Part shown: positions 1 through 9,883 of the stretch, piece by piece
How positions within the stretch are numbered: the stretch's first letter is position 1
How the letters are laid out: every line of letters begins with the position of its first letter
NCBI GenBank assembly: GCA_024682455.1
Contig: JAIKZF010000005.1
Coordinates: forward strand, 1-42,674
Length of the DNA stretch: 42,674 nt
Reading direction: 5' to 3'
From: Ruminiclostridium sp.
GTDB lineage: Bacteria > Bacillota > Clostridia > Oscillospirales > Ruminococcaceae
Program-made: the position numbers and the translations under genes
Notes under the pieces: model-generated
Told to the model about the DNA's origin: nothing
Seen by the model: only the letters and a program-made list of their open reading frames with translations
The model's database searches: none

Positions 1-645
1 GACCTTCTTATAGTGAACAAGCCGAAGGGTATGGTGGTACACCCCGCCCACAGTCATTATTCCGGCACTCTCGTGAACGCGCTGATGTATCACTGCGGAG
101 AAAGTCTTTCCGGCATAAACGGAGAGGCGCGTCCAGGCATAGTGCACCGCATAGATATGAACACCAGCGGACTTCTGATAGTTGCGAAAAGCGACGCTGC
201 GCACCGAGGGCTTGCCGAACAGATAAGCGTGCACAGCTTCAAGCGTGAATACGAAGCTGTGGTCTGCGGCAATATAAAGGACGACGGCACGGTGAACGCT
301 CCCATAGGGCGGAGCAAGGCGGACAGGAAGAAAATGGCTGTTACCGCCGAAAACAGCCGTGAGGCGATAACCCATTACAGCGTTATCCGCAATTACAGCG
401 CCTATACTCATCTCAGGCTAAGGCTCGAAACGGGCAGAACTCATCAGATACGCGTTCACATGGCGTACATCGGTCACCCGGTCGCGGGCGACGAGGTGTA
501 CGGGAACGGGAAGCCCGCCTCGCTGCACGGGCAATGTCTCCACGCGAAGACTATCGGCTTCGTTCACCCGGTCACGGGCGAATATATGGAATTTGACAGC
601 GAGCTGCCCGATTATTTTACAGGATTTTTGAAAAGCATAGAATAG
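1..645 (+). CDS. RluA/RluD-family 23S rRNA pseudouridine synthase (5' end missing)
   Basis: Isomerises uridine to pseudouridine in rRNA, most likely 23S rRNA; acts in the cytoplasm during ribosome assembly. The reading frame is open from base 1 (DLLIVNKPKGMVVHPA), so the gene starts outside the window and the GTG at 13 is an internal Val codon. The family signature HRIDMNTSGLLIVAK carries the catalytic Asp, and the TGRTHQIRVHMAYIGHPVAGD motif is typical of RluA enzymes. The N-terminal S4 RNA-binding domain expected for RluD is not in the window. The next gene starts one base after the stop (TAGTATG), which suggests translational coupling. Family is certain; the exact target uridine (RluD or RluC/RluA-like) is not. 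Confidence 0.9.
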   Translation, partial: DLLIVNKPKGMVVHPAHSHYSGTLVNALMYHCGESLSGINGEARPGIVHRIDMNTSGLLIVAKSDAAHRGLAEQISVHSFKREYEAVVCGNIKDDGTVNAPIGRSKADRKKMAVTAENSREAITHYSVIRNYSAYTHLRLRLETGRTHQIRVHMAYIGHPVAGDEVYGNGKPASLHGQCLHAKTIGFVHPVTGEYMEFDSELPDYFTGFLKSIE

Positions 646-646
646 T

Positions 647-1483
647 ATGGATTTTAACAAGGTTTTGATAGTTACCGATCTGGACGGTACTCTGCTCGAC
701 GACGACAAGAACATAGCCGAGGACGACCTGCGCGCCATATCGGAGTTTCGGGCGGGCGGCGGAATTTTCGCGGCAGCCACCGGGCGCGGTGTGGCAATGG
801 CACAGCGCGTTATCGGACTTCTCGGCATTGATTTCCCCTGCGTAATATTCAACGGCGCGGCAGTTTACGATTTCGGAGCGGATAAATTCCTCTGGCACAG
901 CGATATGCCCCCGGTGTCTGACAAGTATATAAGAATGCTCGAAAAAGAGTTCCCGGATATCGGCATAGAGATATTGCATGAAAAGCTCGTCTACGTGACC
1001 GACAACAATCAGACCGTAGTGGAGCACATGGCGTTCGAGCACCTGACCCCGACCTACGCGGCGCTTGATGAGATCCCGAATGAGGGCAGATTCAAGGTGC
1101 TTATCGCCTACCCGCCGGAAAAGATACAGCGTGTCATAGACTTCACAATGGAGCATTGCCGCGAGGGAGTGAACTGGGTACATTCCTCGCCCATGTATTA
1201 CGAGATGCTCCCCGAGGGCATAAGCAAGGCCGCGGGCGTGAAGAAGCTGATAGAGCTGACCGGACAGGGAGACAGATTTACCGTAGCGGCGGGCGATTAC
1301 GGCAACGACCGTGCTATGATAGCGGACGCCGATCTCGGCGTAGCCGTGGCGAACGCGATAGACAGCGTGAAGGAAGCTGCTGATCTCATAGTGTGTGACA
1401 ACAACAGTTCTCCGATGAGGGAGATAATAGAGCATATAAGGAGTATGCGGAACCTGTCTCAGGACAGCCTGTCAGAAAAATAA
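647..1483 (+). CDS. Cof-type HAD-IIB hydrolase
   Basis: A predicted cytoplasmic sugar-phosphate or nucleotide-type phosphatase of the haloacid dehalogenase superfamily, 278 residues, the usual size for Cof proteins. Motif I is DLDGTLLDDD near residue 11 (nucleophile and acid/base Asp), motif II the AATGRG region, and motif IV GDYGNDRAM with the Mg-binding acidic residues; the cap between motifs II and III fits the C2B type. No good Shine-Dalgarno site precedes the ATG, and the start lies one base after the upstream stop, so translation is probably coupled to the pseudouridine synthase gene. The substrate cannot be read from the sequence. A short 19-bp gap leads to the next gene. Confidence 0.9.
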   Translation: MDFNKVLIVTDLDGTLLDDDKNIAEDDLRAISEFRAGGGIFAAATGRGVAMAQRVIGLLGIDFPCVIFNGAAVYDFGADKFLWHSDMPPVSDKYIRMLEKEFPDIGIEILHEKLVYVTDNNQTVVEHMAFEHLTPTYAALDEIPNEGRFKVLIAYPPEKIQRVIDFTMEHCREGVNWVHSSPMYYEMLPEGISKAAGVKKLIELTGQGDRFTVAAGDYGNDRAMIADADLGVAVANAIDSVKEAADLIVCDNNSSPMREIIEHIRSMRNLSQDSLSEK

Positions 1484-1502
1484 GGCAAAGGAGCTGGTAG
1501 AA

Positions 1503-2123
1503 ATGGAAAACACCGACGCGCGGGCGAACGTCTACGCTGAGGATCTGATATCGGCTCTCATAGGTCAGTATTTCGGGAATACTGCCGCGATCGACCGCAA
1601 TACGATACACGAGAACGTCCTGCTCGGCTGTGAGGGCGGCTTCTCCGAGGAGGACCGCACGGTTTGCGGCGAGCTTGCCGATTATCTTCTCGATAACTTT
1701 TCGGTCATCTATCTCGGGCTGCTGGTCAACGACGATTTCAGAGACCGCTTCGGCGAGGCGGTGCGCTTTGAAATGGAGCTTGCCGGCAAGAGCCGCGACT
1801 ATGCCGCCGAGATGCGAAGGCGCTTCTGCAGCCCGCTGCGCGAGCCGTCGGAATACAGTATCGTGCTGAACTTCGGCACCTTCAATCTCGCTCTTGCGAA
1901 GAACATCAGCTGCAGGATACGGGCGAGCATGGACAGGATAGCGCCCTTCGCGGACGAGTTCGACTCGATACTCCGCGAGATCTCCGACGATGATGCCGCG
2001 AAAACAGGCTTCTGTATCTGCAATTTCATGTACCTTATAAGGGCTTTTGACAAAAACCCGGATTTTGAGAGCTATGTGCGCTCGATCGTACGCTCGGTGG
2101 CTGCCGGGCTTGGTATAGCTTAA
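1503..2123 (+). CDS. Hypothetical protein, 206 aa, soluble and helical
   Basis: I do not recognise this protein. It starts at an ATG nine bases after AAAGGAG (1487-1493), so it is very likely translated. It is rich in acidic and aromatic residues, has no signal peptide or clear membrane segment, and contains several Cys (in the GCEGG, TVCGEL, RFCSP, NISCR and GFCICNF stretches) that do not form an obvious zinc-binding pattern. It lies between the HAD phosphatase and the transketolase N-half in a co-directional run with gaps of 19 and 37 bp, so it is probably co-transcribed with them. The base composition resembles its neighbours, so there is no sign of recent transfer. The gene looks real because of the start signal, operon position and codon pattern; the function is unknown. 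Confidence 0.75.
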   Translation: MENTDARANVYAEDLISALIGQYFGNTAAIDRNTIHENVLLGCEGGFSEEDRTVCGELADYLLDNFSVIYLGLLVNDDFRDRFGEAVRFEMELAGKSRDYAAEMRRRFCSPLREPSEYSIVLNFGTFNLALAKNISCRIRASMDRIAPFADEFDSILREISDDDAAKTGFCICNFMYLIRAFDKNPDFESYVRSIVRSVAAGLGIA

Positions 2124-2160
2124 ATTTTGGCAAATCAACATATACGAAAGGAAAGAATTT

Positions 2161-3003
2161 ATGGACGCAACACTCAAGAAAAACCTCGAGATCACAGCGA
2201 CCAAGGTAAGAATGGGCGTTATCGAGGGCGTGTACAACGCAAAGGCCGGACACCCGGGCGGGTCTCTGTCCGTGGCTGACACTCTCACATATCTGTATAT
2301 GGCGAGAATGCACGTTGACCCCGCAAATCCCGGAATGGAGGACAGGGACAGGCTTGTGCTGTCCAAGGGACACACCGCTCCCGCGCTTTATTCCGTTCTG
2401 GCGCAGAGAGGCTTTTTCCCGGTGGAGGAGCTGAAAACTCTCCGCAAGCAGGGCTCGCGGCTCCAGGGTCACCCCTCTCTCGGCAAGTGCCCCGGTATCG
2501 ACATGAGCACGGGCTCGCTCGGTCAGGGAGTTTCCACAGCCTGCGGCATGGCTCTCTCCGGCAAGATTTCCAATGAATCCTATAAGGTATACGCAGTCCT
2601 CGGCGACGGCGAGCTCGAAGAGGGTCAGGTATGGGAGTCCGCGATGTTCGCGGCTCACTATCAGCTCGACAACCTCGTTTACATCGTCGACAACAACAAT
2701 CTCCAGATCGACGGACCCATAACTCAGGTTATGAACCCCTATCCGATCGACAGCAAGTTTGAAGCCTTCGGCTGGCACGTCATAAACATCAACGGCCACG
2801 ACTTCGACGAGATCGAAAAGGCGTTCGACGAGGCGGAGAAGATCTCCGGTCAGCCCACCGTGATCATCCAGAAGACGACTAAGGGCAAGGGCGTTTCCTA
2901 TATGGAGAACAACGTATCGTGGCACGGAGCAGCGCCCAACGAGGAACAGTACAATATCGCGATGAACGAGCTTAAGGCTCATCTCGCTGAGCTTGAGAAG
3001 TAA
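2161..3003 (+). CDS. Transketolase, N-terminal (TPP-binding) half
   Basis: Half of a split transketolase of the non-oxidative pentose phosphate pathway, which moves two-carbon ketol units between sugar phosphates using thiamine diphosphate. The 280 residues hold the pyrophosphate-binding domain: AGHPGGSLS, SKGHTAPALYS, GSLGQGVS and the cofactor/Mg motif GDGELEEGQVWE followed by NNNLQIDG. The split into about 280 + 311 residues is common in Clostridia and archaea. It starts at an ATG after GAAAGGAAAG and is followed 13 bp downstream by the C-terminal half, so the two subunits are made together and expected to form an alpha2-beta2 type enzyme. Confidence 0.95.
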   Translation: MDATLKKNLEITATKVRMGVIEGVYNAKAGHPGGSLSVADTLTYLYMARMHVDPANPGMEDRDRLVLSKGHTAPALYSVLAQRGFFPVEELKTLRKQGSRLQGHPSLGKCPGIDMSTGSLGQGVSTACGMALSGKISNESYKVYAVLGDGELEEGQVWESAMFAAHYQLDNLVYIVDNNNLQIDGPITQVMNPYPIDSKFEAFGWHVININGHDFDEIEKAFDEAEKISGQPTVIIQKTTKGKGVSYMENNVSWHGAAPNEEQYNIAMNELKAHLAELEK

Positions 3004-3016
3004 GGAGGGGACAGGA

Positions 3017-3952
3017 ATGGATAAGAAAGCAACTCGTGAAAGCTACGGAGAAGCTCTTATAAAGCTTCTCGACATCCGCCCCGACCTTGTGGTGCTCGAC
3101 GCTGATCTCGCGGCTGCCACAAAGACAGGCATCTTCAAGAAGGCTGCCCCCGACAGGCATTTCGACTGCGGTATCGCGGAAGCGAACATGATGGGCGTAG
3201 CGGCAGGTATCGCCACAACAGGCAAGCTCGTGTTTGCAAGCTCCTTCGCTATGTTCGCGGCGGGACGCGCTTATGAGATAGTAAGAAACAGCATAGGCTA
3301 TCCGAACCTTAATGTAAAGATAGGCGCCACTCACGCCGGTATCTCGGTGGGCGAGGACGGAGCCTCTCACCAGTGCTGCGAGGATATTGCGCTCATGTCC
3401 GTTATACCGAACATGACCGTCATCAATCCCGCCGATCACGTTGAGGCGACCGCGGCGGTGCTCGCCATGGCGGATTATAAGGGACCGACATATCTGCGCT
3501 TCGGCAGACTTGCAGTACCGGTATTCAACGATCCCGAGACCTACAAGTTTGAGGTCGGCAAGGGCGTTACTGTCAAGGACGGCAAGGATATAACGATCAT
3601 AGCCACGGGACTTATGGTGGCAGAGGCGATAGAAGCCGGCAAGGCTCTCGCGGAGCAGGGAATAGACGCCCGCGTCATCAATATCCACACGATAAAGCCC
3701 ATTGACCGTGAGATAATCGAAAAGGCAGCCCGCGAGACGGGTAAGATAGTAACCGTTGAGGAGCACAGCGTTATCGGAGGCCTCGGCTCAGCGGTTGCTT
3801 CCGTAGTTACCGAGACCTGCCCCGTTCCGGTAATGAAGATCGGCGTCAAGGACGTGTTCGGACACTCCGGACCCGCCGTTGCGCTGCTTAAGGAATTCGG
3901 ACTTTCGGCGGAGAACATCGTTGCTGTCGTAAAGGGCGCACTCGGCAAGTAA
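3017..3952 (+). CDS. Transketolase, C-terminal (pyrimidine-binding) half
   Basis: Partner of the preceding gene; supplies the pyrimidine-binding domain and the C-terminal domain of transketolase. Visible motifs include FDCGIAEANMMGVAAG (with the Glu that activates the thiamine cofactor), GATHAGISVGEDGASHQ, and the C-terminal EEHSVIGGLGSA. I chose the ATG at 3017 over an upstream in-frame start at 2993, because AAGGAGGGG (3002-3010) sits directly before 3017 while 2993 lies inside the upstream gene. The protein is then 311 residues. A strong terminator follows within 20 bp and closes this operon. Confidence 0.95.
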   Translation: MDKKATRESYGEALIKLLDIRPDLVVLDADLAAATKTGIFKKAAPDRHFDCGIAEANMMGVAAGIATTGKLVFASSFAMFAAGRAYEIVRNSIGYPNLNVKIGATHAGISVGEDGASHQCCEDIALMSVIPNMTVINPADHVEATAAVLAMADYKGPTYLRFGRLAVPVFNDPETYKFEVGKGVTVKDGKDITIIATGLMVAEAIEAGKALAEQGIDARVINIHTIKPIDREIIEKAARETGKIVTVEEHSVIGGLGSAVASVVTETCPVPVMKIGVKDVFGHSGPAVALLKEFGLSAENIVAVVKGALGK

Positions 3953-3970
3953 ACGGCACAAAATCAGACA

Positions 3971-4000
3971 GTCCCGTTTCTTCGGAAACGGGACTTTTTT
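3971..4000 (+). terminator. Intrinsic terminator after the transketolase operon
   Basis: GTCCCGTTTC (3971-3980) pairs perfectly with GAAACGGGAC (3985-3994) around a TTCG tetraloop and is followed by six or more T. The T-run is only a few bases before the ribosome binding site of the next gene, so the GNAT gene must be read from low-level read-through or from a promoter I cannot see. Confidence 0.93.
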
Positions 4001-4016
4001 TCGGAGGTGAGTTATA

Positions 4017-4538
4017 ATGAGGGAGATCGAAACGGAAAGACTTAAACTGCGCTATCTGAAAGCGGACGACGCGCAGACCATATTTGACAACTGGGCGAGC
4101 GACCCCGAGGTATCGCGATATATGACATGGAACGTACACACGAGCGTCGAAACGATGAAAGCGGTGCTGAACGAATGGCTCAAACAGTACGGGAAGCCCG
4201 GCTGCTACCGCTGGGGTATCGAGCTGAAGGAGACCGGCGAGCTTATCGGAATGATAGATGTTGTTGAGTATGAGGAGAACAATGTGCCCCAGATAGGCTA
4301 CTGCTCCGGGCGCAGGTGGTGGAACAACGGCTATATGACCGAAGCCCTGAGAGCCGTGACCGCGGAGCTGTTCAATGACGGCTTTGGCGAGCTGTACATA
4401 CGCGCCGTTCGCGAGAACATCGGCAGCAACCGCGTGATACAAAAGGCGGGCTTTGAGTTCACCGGCACGATAGAGGGACCCCTGTCCGAAGCCAAGCCGC
4501 ATATCGTCACAGTAAACACATACAGACTTTGCAGATAA
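4017..4538 (+). CDS. GNAT acetyltransferase, RimJ/RimL type
   Basis: Predicted acetyl-CoA-dependent N-acetyltransferase, 173 residues, a normal length for the RimJ/RimL-like group (Acetyltransf_3). The start ETERLKLRYLKADDAQTIF is typical of that group, as are GIELKETGELIGMIDV, the central strand YCSGRRWWNNGYMTEALRA (acetyl-CoA-binding region) and NIGSNRVIQKAGFEF near the C-terminus. Start ATG at 4017 follows GGAGGTGA (4003-4010). It lies alone between a terminator and the convergent GAPDH gene. The acceptor (protein N-terminus, amino sugar or small molecule) cannot be predicted. Confidence 0.9.
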   Translation: MREIETERLKLRYLKADDAQTIFDNWASDPEVSRYMTWNVHTSVETMKAVLNEWLKQYGKPGCYRWGIELKETGELIGMIDVVEYEENNVPQIGYCSGRRWWNNGYMTEALRAVTAELFNDGFGELYIRAVRENIGSNRVIQKAGFEFTGTIEGPLSEAKPHIVTVNTYRLCR

Positions 4539-4540
4539 CA

Positions 4541-4566
4541 AAAACGGCAGTCCTTTCGGACTGCCG
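4541..4566 (-). terminator. Terminator between GNAT gene and GAPDH gene
   Basis: CGGCAGTCC (4545-4553) and GGACTGCCG (4558-4566) form a nine-base-pair stem with a TTTC loop. The A-run on the left (4541-4544) gives a U-tract on the minus strand, so it mainly ends the GAPDH transcript; the weaker TAATTT on the right may also serve the GNAT gene. Confidence 0.88.
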
Positions 4567-4583
4567 TAATTTGTGAAGTAAAC

Positions 4584-5621
4584 TTACTTGAGCTCTGCGA
4601 AGTACTTGATAGTTCTTACCATCTGAGATGTGTAGGAATTCTCGTTGTCGTACCAGGAAACTACCTGAACCTCAAAGAGGTCGTCGGCGATCTTGGCTAC
4701 CATTGTCTGTGTAGCGTCGAAGAGGGAACCGAACTTCATACCGATAACATCGGAGGAAACGATCTGATCCTCGTTGTAGCCGAAGGACTCGGAAGCAGCA
4801 GCCTTCATAGCGGCGTTGATGCCTTCCTTGGTGAGGTCAGCCTTCTTAACAACAGCTGTGAGGATAGTTGTGGAGCCTGTCGGAACCGGAACACGCTGAG
4901 CGGAACCGATGAGCTTGCCGTTGAGCTCGGGGATAACGAGGCCGATAGCCTTTGCAGCGCCTGTGCTGTTAGGAACGATGTTGGCAGCGCCGGCTCTTGC
5001 TCTTCTGAGGTCGCCCTTTCTGTGAGGACCGTCGAGGATCATCTGGTCGCCGGTATAAGCATGGATAGTGCTCATGATACCGCTCTGGATAGGAGCATAG
5101 TCGTTGAGAGCCTTAGCCATGGGAGCGAGGCAGTTTGTTGTGCAGGAAGCAGCGGAAATGATCTTATCATCGGTTGTAAGGGTGTTCTCGTTTACGGAGA
5201 ATACGATAGTCTTGAGGTCATTGCCTGCGGGAGCGGAGATAACGACCTTCTTTGCGCCTGCGTCGATGTGAGCCTGAGACTTGTCCTTCGAGCAGTAGAA
5301 ACCTGTGCACTCAAGAACAACGTCAACGCCGAGAGCGCCCCAGGGACAATCCTTAGCGTCCTTTTCAGCATAGATCTTGAGGACCTTGCCGTCTACTGTG
5401 ATAGTGCCTGCTTCGTCGTCAGCCGTAACTGTGTGCTTGCCTTCGCCGATCTTTCCGCAGTAACCGCCCTGTGCGGTATCATACTTGAGAAGGTGAGCGA
5501 GCATGGAGGGCTTTGTAAGATCGTTGATAGCAACTATCTCATAGCCTTCCGCGTCGAACATCTGTCTGAAAGCGAGACGACCGATACGACCGAAACCATT
5601 GATTGCAACTTTAACTGCCAT
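4584..5621 (-). CDS. gap: Glyceraldehyde-3-phosphate dehydrogenase, type I
   Basis: NAD-dependent glycolytic enzyme that oxidises and phosphorylates glyceraldehyde 3-phosphate. The 345-residue protein opens with [16 protein letters not shown] (Rossmann nucleotide-binding turn), has the catalytic [13 protein letters not shown] segment with the active-site Cys, HAYTGDQ, and [16 protein letters not shown] near the end. The frame is open upstream to 5768, but the ATG at 5621 is the right start: it has the conserved N-terminus and AGGAGG (complement of 5631-5635) before it, and the longer form would run through the promoter. It is a single-gene unit with its own promoter and terminator. Codon use is strongly biased, as expected for a highly expressed gene. 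Confidence 0.97.
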   Translation of the reverse strand: MAVKVAINGFGRIGRLAFRQMFDAEGYEIVAINDLTKPSMLAHLLKYDTAQGGYCGKIGEGKHTVTADDEAGTITVDGKVLKIYAEKDAKDCPWGALGVDVVLECTGFYCSKDKSQAHIDAGAKKVVISAPAGNDLKTIVFSVNENTLTTDDKIISAASCTTNCLAPMAKALNDYAPIQSGIMSTIHAYTGDQMILDGPHRKGDLRRARAGAANIVPNSTGAAKAIGLVIPELNGKLIGSAQRVPVPTGSTTILTAVVKKADLTKEGINAAMKAAASESFGYNEDQIVSSDVIGMKFGSLFDATQTMVAKIADDLFEVQVVSWYDNENSYTSQMVRTIKYFAELK

Positions 5622-5702
5622 TGTTGGATTCCTCCTGAAAAATAAATATTCTTTGCGGTACATACCCGCCGGTGAACCGGCTTGCTGTATCTTACCTATA
5701 AT

Positions 5703-5731
5703 ATTATACAGGATTTGGAAGAGAATATCAA
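5703..5731 (-). promoter_or_regulatory. Promoter of gap
   Basis: On the minus strand TTGATA (complement of 5726-5731) and TATAAT (complement of 5703-5708) are 17 bp apart, a close match to the sigma-A consensus. The transcript start would be near 5696, giving a leader of about 75 bases. Confidence 0.8.
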
Positions 5732-5933
5732 GTGTTTTGATGATTTTTCGGCTTTGAAAAAGAAGCAATTATCGTAAAAAAACATAAGTGTTTTTTGTGC
5801 ACATTAAACAAAATGTGGGTGAGGGCAGGTTCAAAGGCACTATATATGGGGCTTTGAGAGCTTTTCTTTTTTATACCATTTAAATATAATAAGGGAATGC
5901 GAAAAAAATTTTTGAAAAAAGTGAAAATTTTTC

Positions 5934-5962
5934 TTGACTTTTGAGTTGACTTGTGATATGAT
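5934..5962 (+). promoter_or_regulatory. Probable promoter of rpoBC
   Basis: TTGACT (5934-5939) and TATGAT (5957-5962) are 17 bp apart. A second TTGACT (5946-5951) and two further TATAAT boxes (5965-5970, 5975-5980) overlap it with non-standard spacing, so the exact start site is ambiguous. The rest of the 426-bp gap between gap and rpoB is AT-rich and holds no other gene or clear structure. Confidence 0.6.
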
Positions 5963-6048
5963 AATATAATGTATTATAATGGTCATATTAACCGATACAA
6001 GAAAAATTTGCGCAAATTTTTCAAAAAATTAAGGAGTGATCTAAGCTA

Positions 6049-9000
6049 ATGGTGAATGTAAAACCGTTGAAGATGGGTAATATTACCCGTATGAGCTTTT
6101 CTAAGATCAATGAGGTCATTGATATGCCGAACCTCATCGAGATCCAGAAAAACTCGTATGAATGGTTCCTGGACAAGGGTATCAAGGAAGTATTCAACGA
6201 TATCTCGTCCATAACCGATTCAAACGGAAAGCTGGTTCTTAGCTTCGTCGACTACCGCATCGACGAAACACCGAAGTACACCATAGAGGAGTGCAAGGAA
6301 CGTGACGTTACCTACGCCGCCCCTCTGAGAGTCAAGGCAAGACTCCGCAACAACGAAACCGGCGAAGTAGCCGAGAGCGAGATCTTCATGGGCGATTTCC
6401 CGCTCATGACCGACAGCGGCACATTCGTCATCAACGGCGCCGAGCGTGTCATAGTTTCACAGCTCGTACGTTCACCGGGAGTTTATTTCGGTTTTGAATA
6501 CGACAAGACCGGAAAGAAGCTCTTCACCTCACAGGTCATACCGAACAGAGGCGCGTGGCTGGAATATGAAATGGACAGCAACGACATCTTCTATGTACGT
6601 ATCGACAAGAACAGAAAAATCCCCGCGACGACCCTCGTGAGAGCGTTGGGGAAGGGCACTGACGAGGAGCTCTACACCATGTTCGGCGATGATGAGCGTA
6701 TCCGTCAGACCATAATCCAGAAGGACACCACAAAGAACAAGGAAGAGGCGCTGCTTGAAGTATACAAGAAGCTCCGCCCCGGCGAGCCTCCCACGGTCGA
6801 GTCCGCGGAAATACATCTCAACAACCTGTTCTTTGACCCTAAGAGATACGATCTCTCCAGATTCGGCAGATATAAGTTCAACAAGAAGCTCGGCGTATCG
6901 AACCGTATCGCGGGTCATAAGCTCGCGGCTCCCGTGTTCGACTCGTTTACCGGCGAAATAATCGCCGAGGAGGGCGAGTTCATCAATACCGAAAAGGCAA
7001 TGATGATCGAGCAGGCGGGCGTTACCGAGGTCATACTCGATACTGAGAACGGCCCCGTAAAGGTAATAGGCAACGGCACGGTAGATATCAGACCCTATAT
7101 CCCCGCCGAGATCGACCCCGAGGAGCTCGGCATAAACGAGCACGTTTACGCTTCTGTTCTCCGCGAGATACTCGACGAAGCGGAGGACGATACCGAGGCT
7201 CTCCGTGAAGCTCTCCGCATGAGAGCCGAGGAGCTCGTTCCCAAGCACATCACCGTAGACGACATCTTCGCGAGTGTGAGCTACTTCATCAACCTCTGCG
7301 AGGGCGTTGGAAGTGTCGATGATATAGACCACCTCGGCAACCGCCGTATCCGTTCCGTCGGCGAGCTGCTCCAGAACCAGTTCAGGATCGGCTTTACGAG
7401 AATGGAGCGCGTTATCCGCGAGAGGATAGGCCTCCAGCAGGAAACAACGAACATCAAGCTCGGCGACCTTGTCAATATCAGACCCGTCGTGGCGGCGATC
7501 AAGGAATTCTTCGGTTCCTCTCCGCTGTCGCAGTTCATGGATCAGAACAACCCGCTTGCGGAGCTCACTCACAAGAGAAGACTCTCCGCGCTCGGACCCG
7601 GAGGACTTTCCCGTGACCGTGCCGGATTCGAGGTACGTGACGTTCACTATTCTCACTACGGACGTATGTGTCCTATCGAGACTCCGGAAGGTCCGAACAT
7701 CGGACTTATCTCCTACCTCGCTTCCTTCGCTCGCATAAACGAGTACGGCTTCATCGAGGCTCCGTACCGCCGCGTTGACAAGGAAACGGGCAAGGTGCTC
7801 GACGAGGTCATCTATATGACTGCGGACGTTGAGGATCTTTACACGATCGCCCAGGCGAACGAGCCCCTCAACGAGGACGGCACATTCAAGAGAAAGCGCG
7901 TTACCGCGAGACGCAAGGACGAGATCCTCGAAGTTGCCCGCGATCAGGTAGACTTCATGGATGTATCGCCTAAAATGGTCGTTTCCGTGGCTACCGCAAT
8001 GATACCGTTCCTGGAGAACGATGACGCGAACCGTGCGCTGATGGGCGCGAACATGCAGAGACAGGCAGTTCCGCTCATGGTGACTCAGAACCCGATCGTC
8101 GGAACAGGTATGGAATACAAGGCTGCCGTTGACTCGGGAGTATGCGTGCTCGCGAAGGAGAACGGCACAGTCACCCGTGTCACCGCCGACGAGATCACCG
8201 TAAAGGGCGATGACGGACAGGACAGAAAGTATAAGCTCATCAAGTTCAAGCGTTCCAACCAGGGTACCTGCGTGAACCAGCGTCCTATCGTGAATAAGGG
8301 CGAAAAGGTCATCAAGGGCCAGGTGCTCGCGGACGGTCCGGCTACGAGCCAGGGCGAGATATCGCTGGGCAAGAACGCGCTCATAGGCTTCATGACATGG
8401 GAAGGCTACAACTACGAGGACGCCGTTCTCATTAACGAGAAGCTTGTATATAACGATGTCTACACCTCTATTCACATTGAGGAATACGAGCTTGAATGCC
8501 GTGACACCAAGCTCGGACCCGAGGAGATCACGAGAGACATACCGAACCTCGGTGAGGAAGCCCTCAAGGACCTCGACGAGAACGGTATAATCCGTATCGG
8601 CGCAGAGGTACACTCGGGCGATATACTTGTCGGCAAGGTAGCCCCCAAGGGCGAGACCGAGCTCACCGCAGAGGAGAGACTGCTCCGAGCCATATTCGGC
8701 GAGAAGGCGAGAGAGGTGCGTGACAGCTCGCTGCGTGTGCCTCACGGCGAAAGCGGCGTCATAGTTGACGTCAAGGTGTTCACGAGAGAGAACTGCGACG
8801 AGCTCGCGGCGGGAGTAAATATGGCTGTACGCTGCTACATCGCGCAGAAGAGAAAGATCTCCGTCGGTGATAAGATGGCGGGCCGCCACGGAAACAAGGG
8901 CGTCGTTTCGCGTATCCTGCATCAGGAGGATATGCCGTTCCTGCCCGACGGCACACCGCTCGATATCGTTCTTAACCCGCTCGGCGTTCCTTCCCGTATG

Positions 9001-9870
9001 AACATCGGTCAGGTGCTTGAAGTGCATCTCGGTTACGCGGCAAAGGCGCTCGGCTGGAAGGTAATGACTCCCGTATTCGACGGCGCTCACGAGGAGGACA
9101 TCAGACAGATGTTCGCCATGGCTGAGGAGCAGAGAGCCGAATATGAGGGCAAGGACGGCCCGGGCATCGACTTCTCGAAGATACCGATGACCCAGGACGC
9201 AAAGACACAGCTTATCGACGGCAGAACGGGCGAGAAGTTCGACAGCCTCGTTACCGTCGGCTATATGTACTACCTCAAGCTGCATCATCTCGTTGACGAT
9301 AAGATACACGCGCGTTCGACGGGACCCTATGCGCTTGTTACGCAGCAGCCTCTGGGCGGCAAGGCTCAGTTCGGCGGCCAGCGTTTCGGTGAGATGGAAG
9401 TCTGGGCTCTCGAAGCTTACGGCGCTGCCTACACCCTCCAGGAGATACTCACCGTGAAGTCCGACGACGTTGTCGGAAGAGTAAAGACCTACGAAGCGAT
9501 AGTAAAGGGCGAACCTGTTCCCAATCCCGGCGTTCCGGAGTCGTTCAGGGTTCTTATCAAGGAGCTCCAGTCACTCGGTCTCGATATCAAGATACTTGAC
9601 GAGAACAACGAGGAGATCGACCTTAAGCAGACCTTCGACGACGACGATAACACAGGCGTTGTCACCGAAGACGACTTTGAGTACAGAGTCAATGAGGACG
9701 AGCTGGGAGATTCGTTCATCACACATGATGCCGACGATGATTATTTCAGTAATGATGATGACGACGGCGATTTCGATGAAGACACCGACTACGGTGATGA
9801 TGATGATATCGACCAGTACCTCGGCATCGGCGATGATGATGACGACGGCAGCGGCGACGAGATCGACTGA
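6049..9870 (+). CDS. rpoB: DNA-directed RNA polymerase beta subunit
   Basis: Catalytic core subunit of RNA polymerase, 1273 residues. The N-terminus ([15 protein letters not shown]), the rifampicin-pocket segment ([27 protein letters not shown]), [26 protein letters not shown] and the C-terminal [26 protein letters not shown] are all present. ATG at 6049 follows AAGGAGTGAT (6030-6039). Odd: after the normal end near residue 1196 there is a 77-residue tail in which about half of the residues are Asp or Glu, in runs such as NDDDDGD and GDDDDDG. The upstream gene is gap on the other strand, not the usual rplJ-rplL pair, so rpoB begins its own operon here. Confidence 0.98.
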   Translation: MVNVKPLKMGNITRMSFSKINEVIDMPNLIEIQKNSYEWFLDKGIKEVFNDISSITDSNGKLVLSFVDYRIDETPKYTIEECKERDVTYAAPLRVKARLRNNETGEVAESEIFMGDFPLMTDSGTFVINGAERVIVSQLVRSPGVYFGFEYDKTGKKLFTSQVIPNRGAWLEYEMDSNDIFYVRIDKNRKIPATTLVRALGKGTDEELYTMFGDDERIRQTIIQKDTTKNKEEALLEVYKKLRPGEPPTVESAEIHLNNLFFDPKRYDLSRFGRYKFNKKLGVSNRIAGHKLAAPVFDSFTGEIIAEEGEFINTEKAMMIEQAGVTEVILDTENGPVKVIGNGTVDIRPYIPAEIDPEELGINEHVYASVLREILDEAEDDTEALREALRMRAEELVPKHITVDDIFASVSYFINLCEGVGSVDDIDHLGNRRIRSVGELLQNQFRIGFTRMERVIRERIGLQQETTNIKLGDLVNIRPVVAAIKEFFGSSPLSQFMDQNNPLAELTHKRRLSALGPGGLSRDRAGFEVRDVHYSHYGRMCPIETPEGPNIGLISYLASFARINEYGFIEAPYRRVDKETGKVLDEVIYMTADVEDLYTIAQANEPLNEDGTFKRKRVTARRKDEILEVARDQVDFMDVSPKMVVSVATAMIPFLENDDANRALMGANMQRQAVPLMVTQNPIVGTGMEYKAAVDSGVCVLAKENGTVTRVTADEITVKGDDGQDRKYKLIKFKRSNQGTCVNQRPIVNKGEKVIKGQVLADGPATSQGEISLGKNALIGFMTWEGYNYEDAVLINEKLVYNDVYTSIHIEEYELECRDTKLGPEEITRDIPNLGEEALKDLDENGIIRIGAEVHSGDILVGKVAPKGETELTAEERLLRAIFGEKAREVRDSSLRVPHGESGVIVDVKVFTRENCDELAAGVNMAVRCYIAQKRKISVGDKMAGRHGNKGVVSRILHQEDMPFLPDGTPLDIVLNPLGVPSRMNIGQVLEVHLGYAAKALGWKVMTPVFDGAHEEDIRQMFAMAEEQRAEYEGKDGPGIDFSKIPMTQDAKTQLIDGRTGEKFDSLVTVGYMYYLKLHHLVDDKIHARSTGPYALVTQQPLGGKAQFGGQRFGEMEVWALEAYGAAYTLQEILTVKSDDVVGRVKTYEAIVKGEPVPNPGVPESFRVLIKELQSLGLDIKILDENNEEIDLKQTFDDDDNTGVVTEDDFEYRVNEDELGDSFITHDADDDYFSNDDDDGDFDEDTDYGDDDDIDQYLGIGDDDDDGSGDEID

Positions 9871-9883
9871 TGTGTGATCTCCT

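Noticed and set aside
470-635. Residues 470-630 of the GGDEF/EAL protein as an active diguanylate cyclase (interval given in residues of the protein encoded at 33146-37087)
   Set aside because: The signature Gly and the metal-binding Asp residues are replaced, and no RxxD inhibitory site is seen; a non-catalytic role is more likely.
6529-9309. 926-codon open frame on the minus strand inside rpoB
   Set aside because: It is the mirror of rpoB codon bias; rpoB is conserved along its whole length and the mirror frame has no start signal. The same holds for the 1200-codon minus frame in rpoC (9994-13596).
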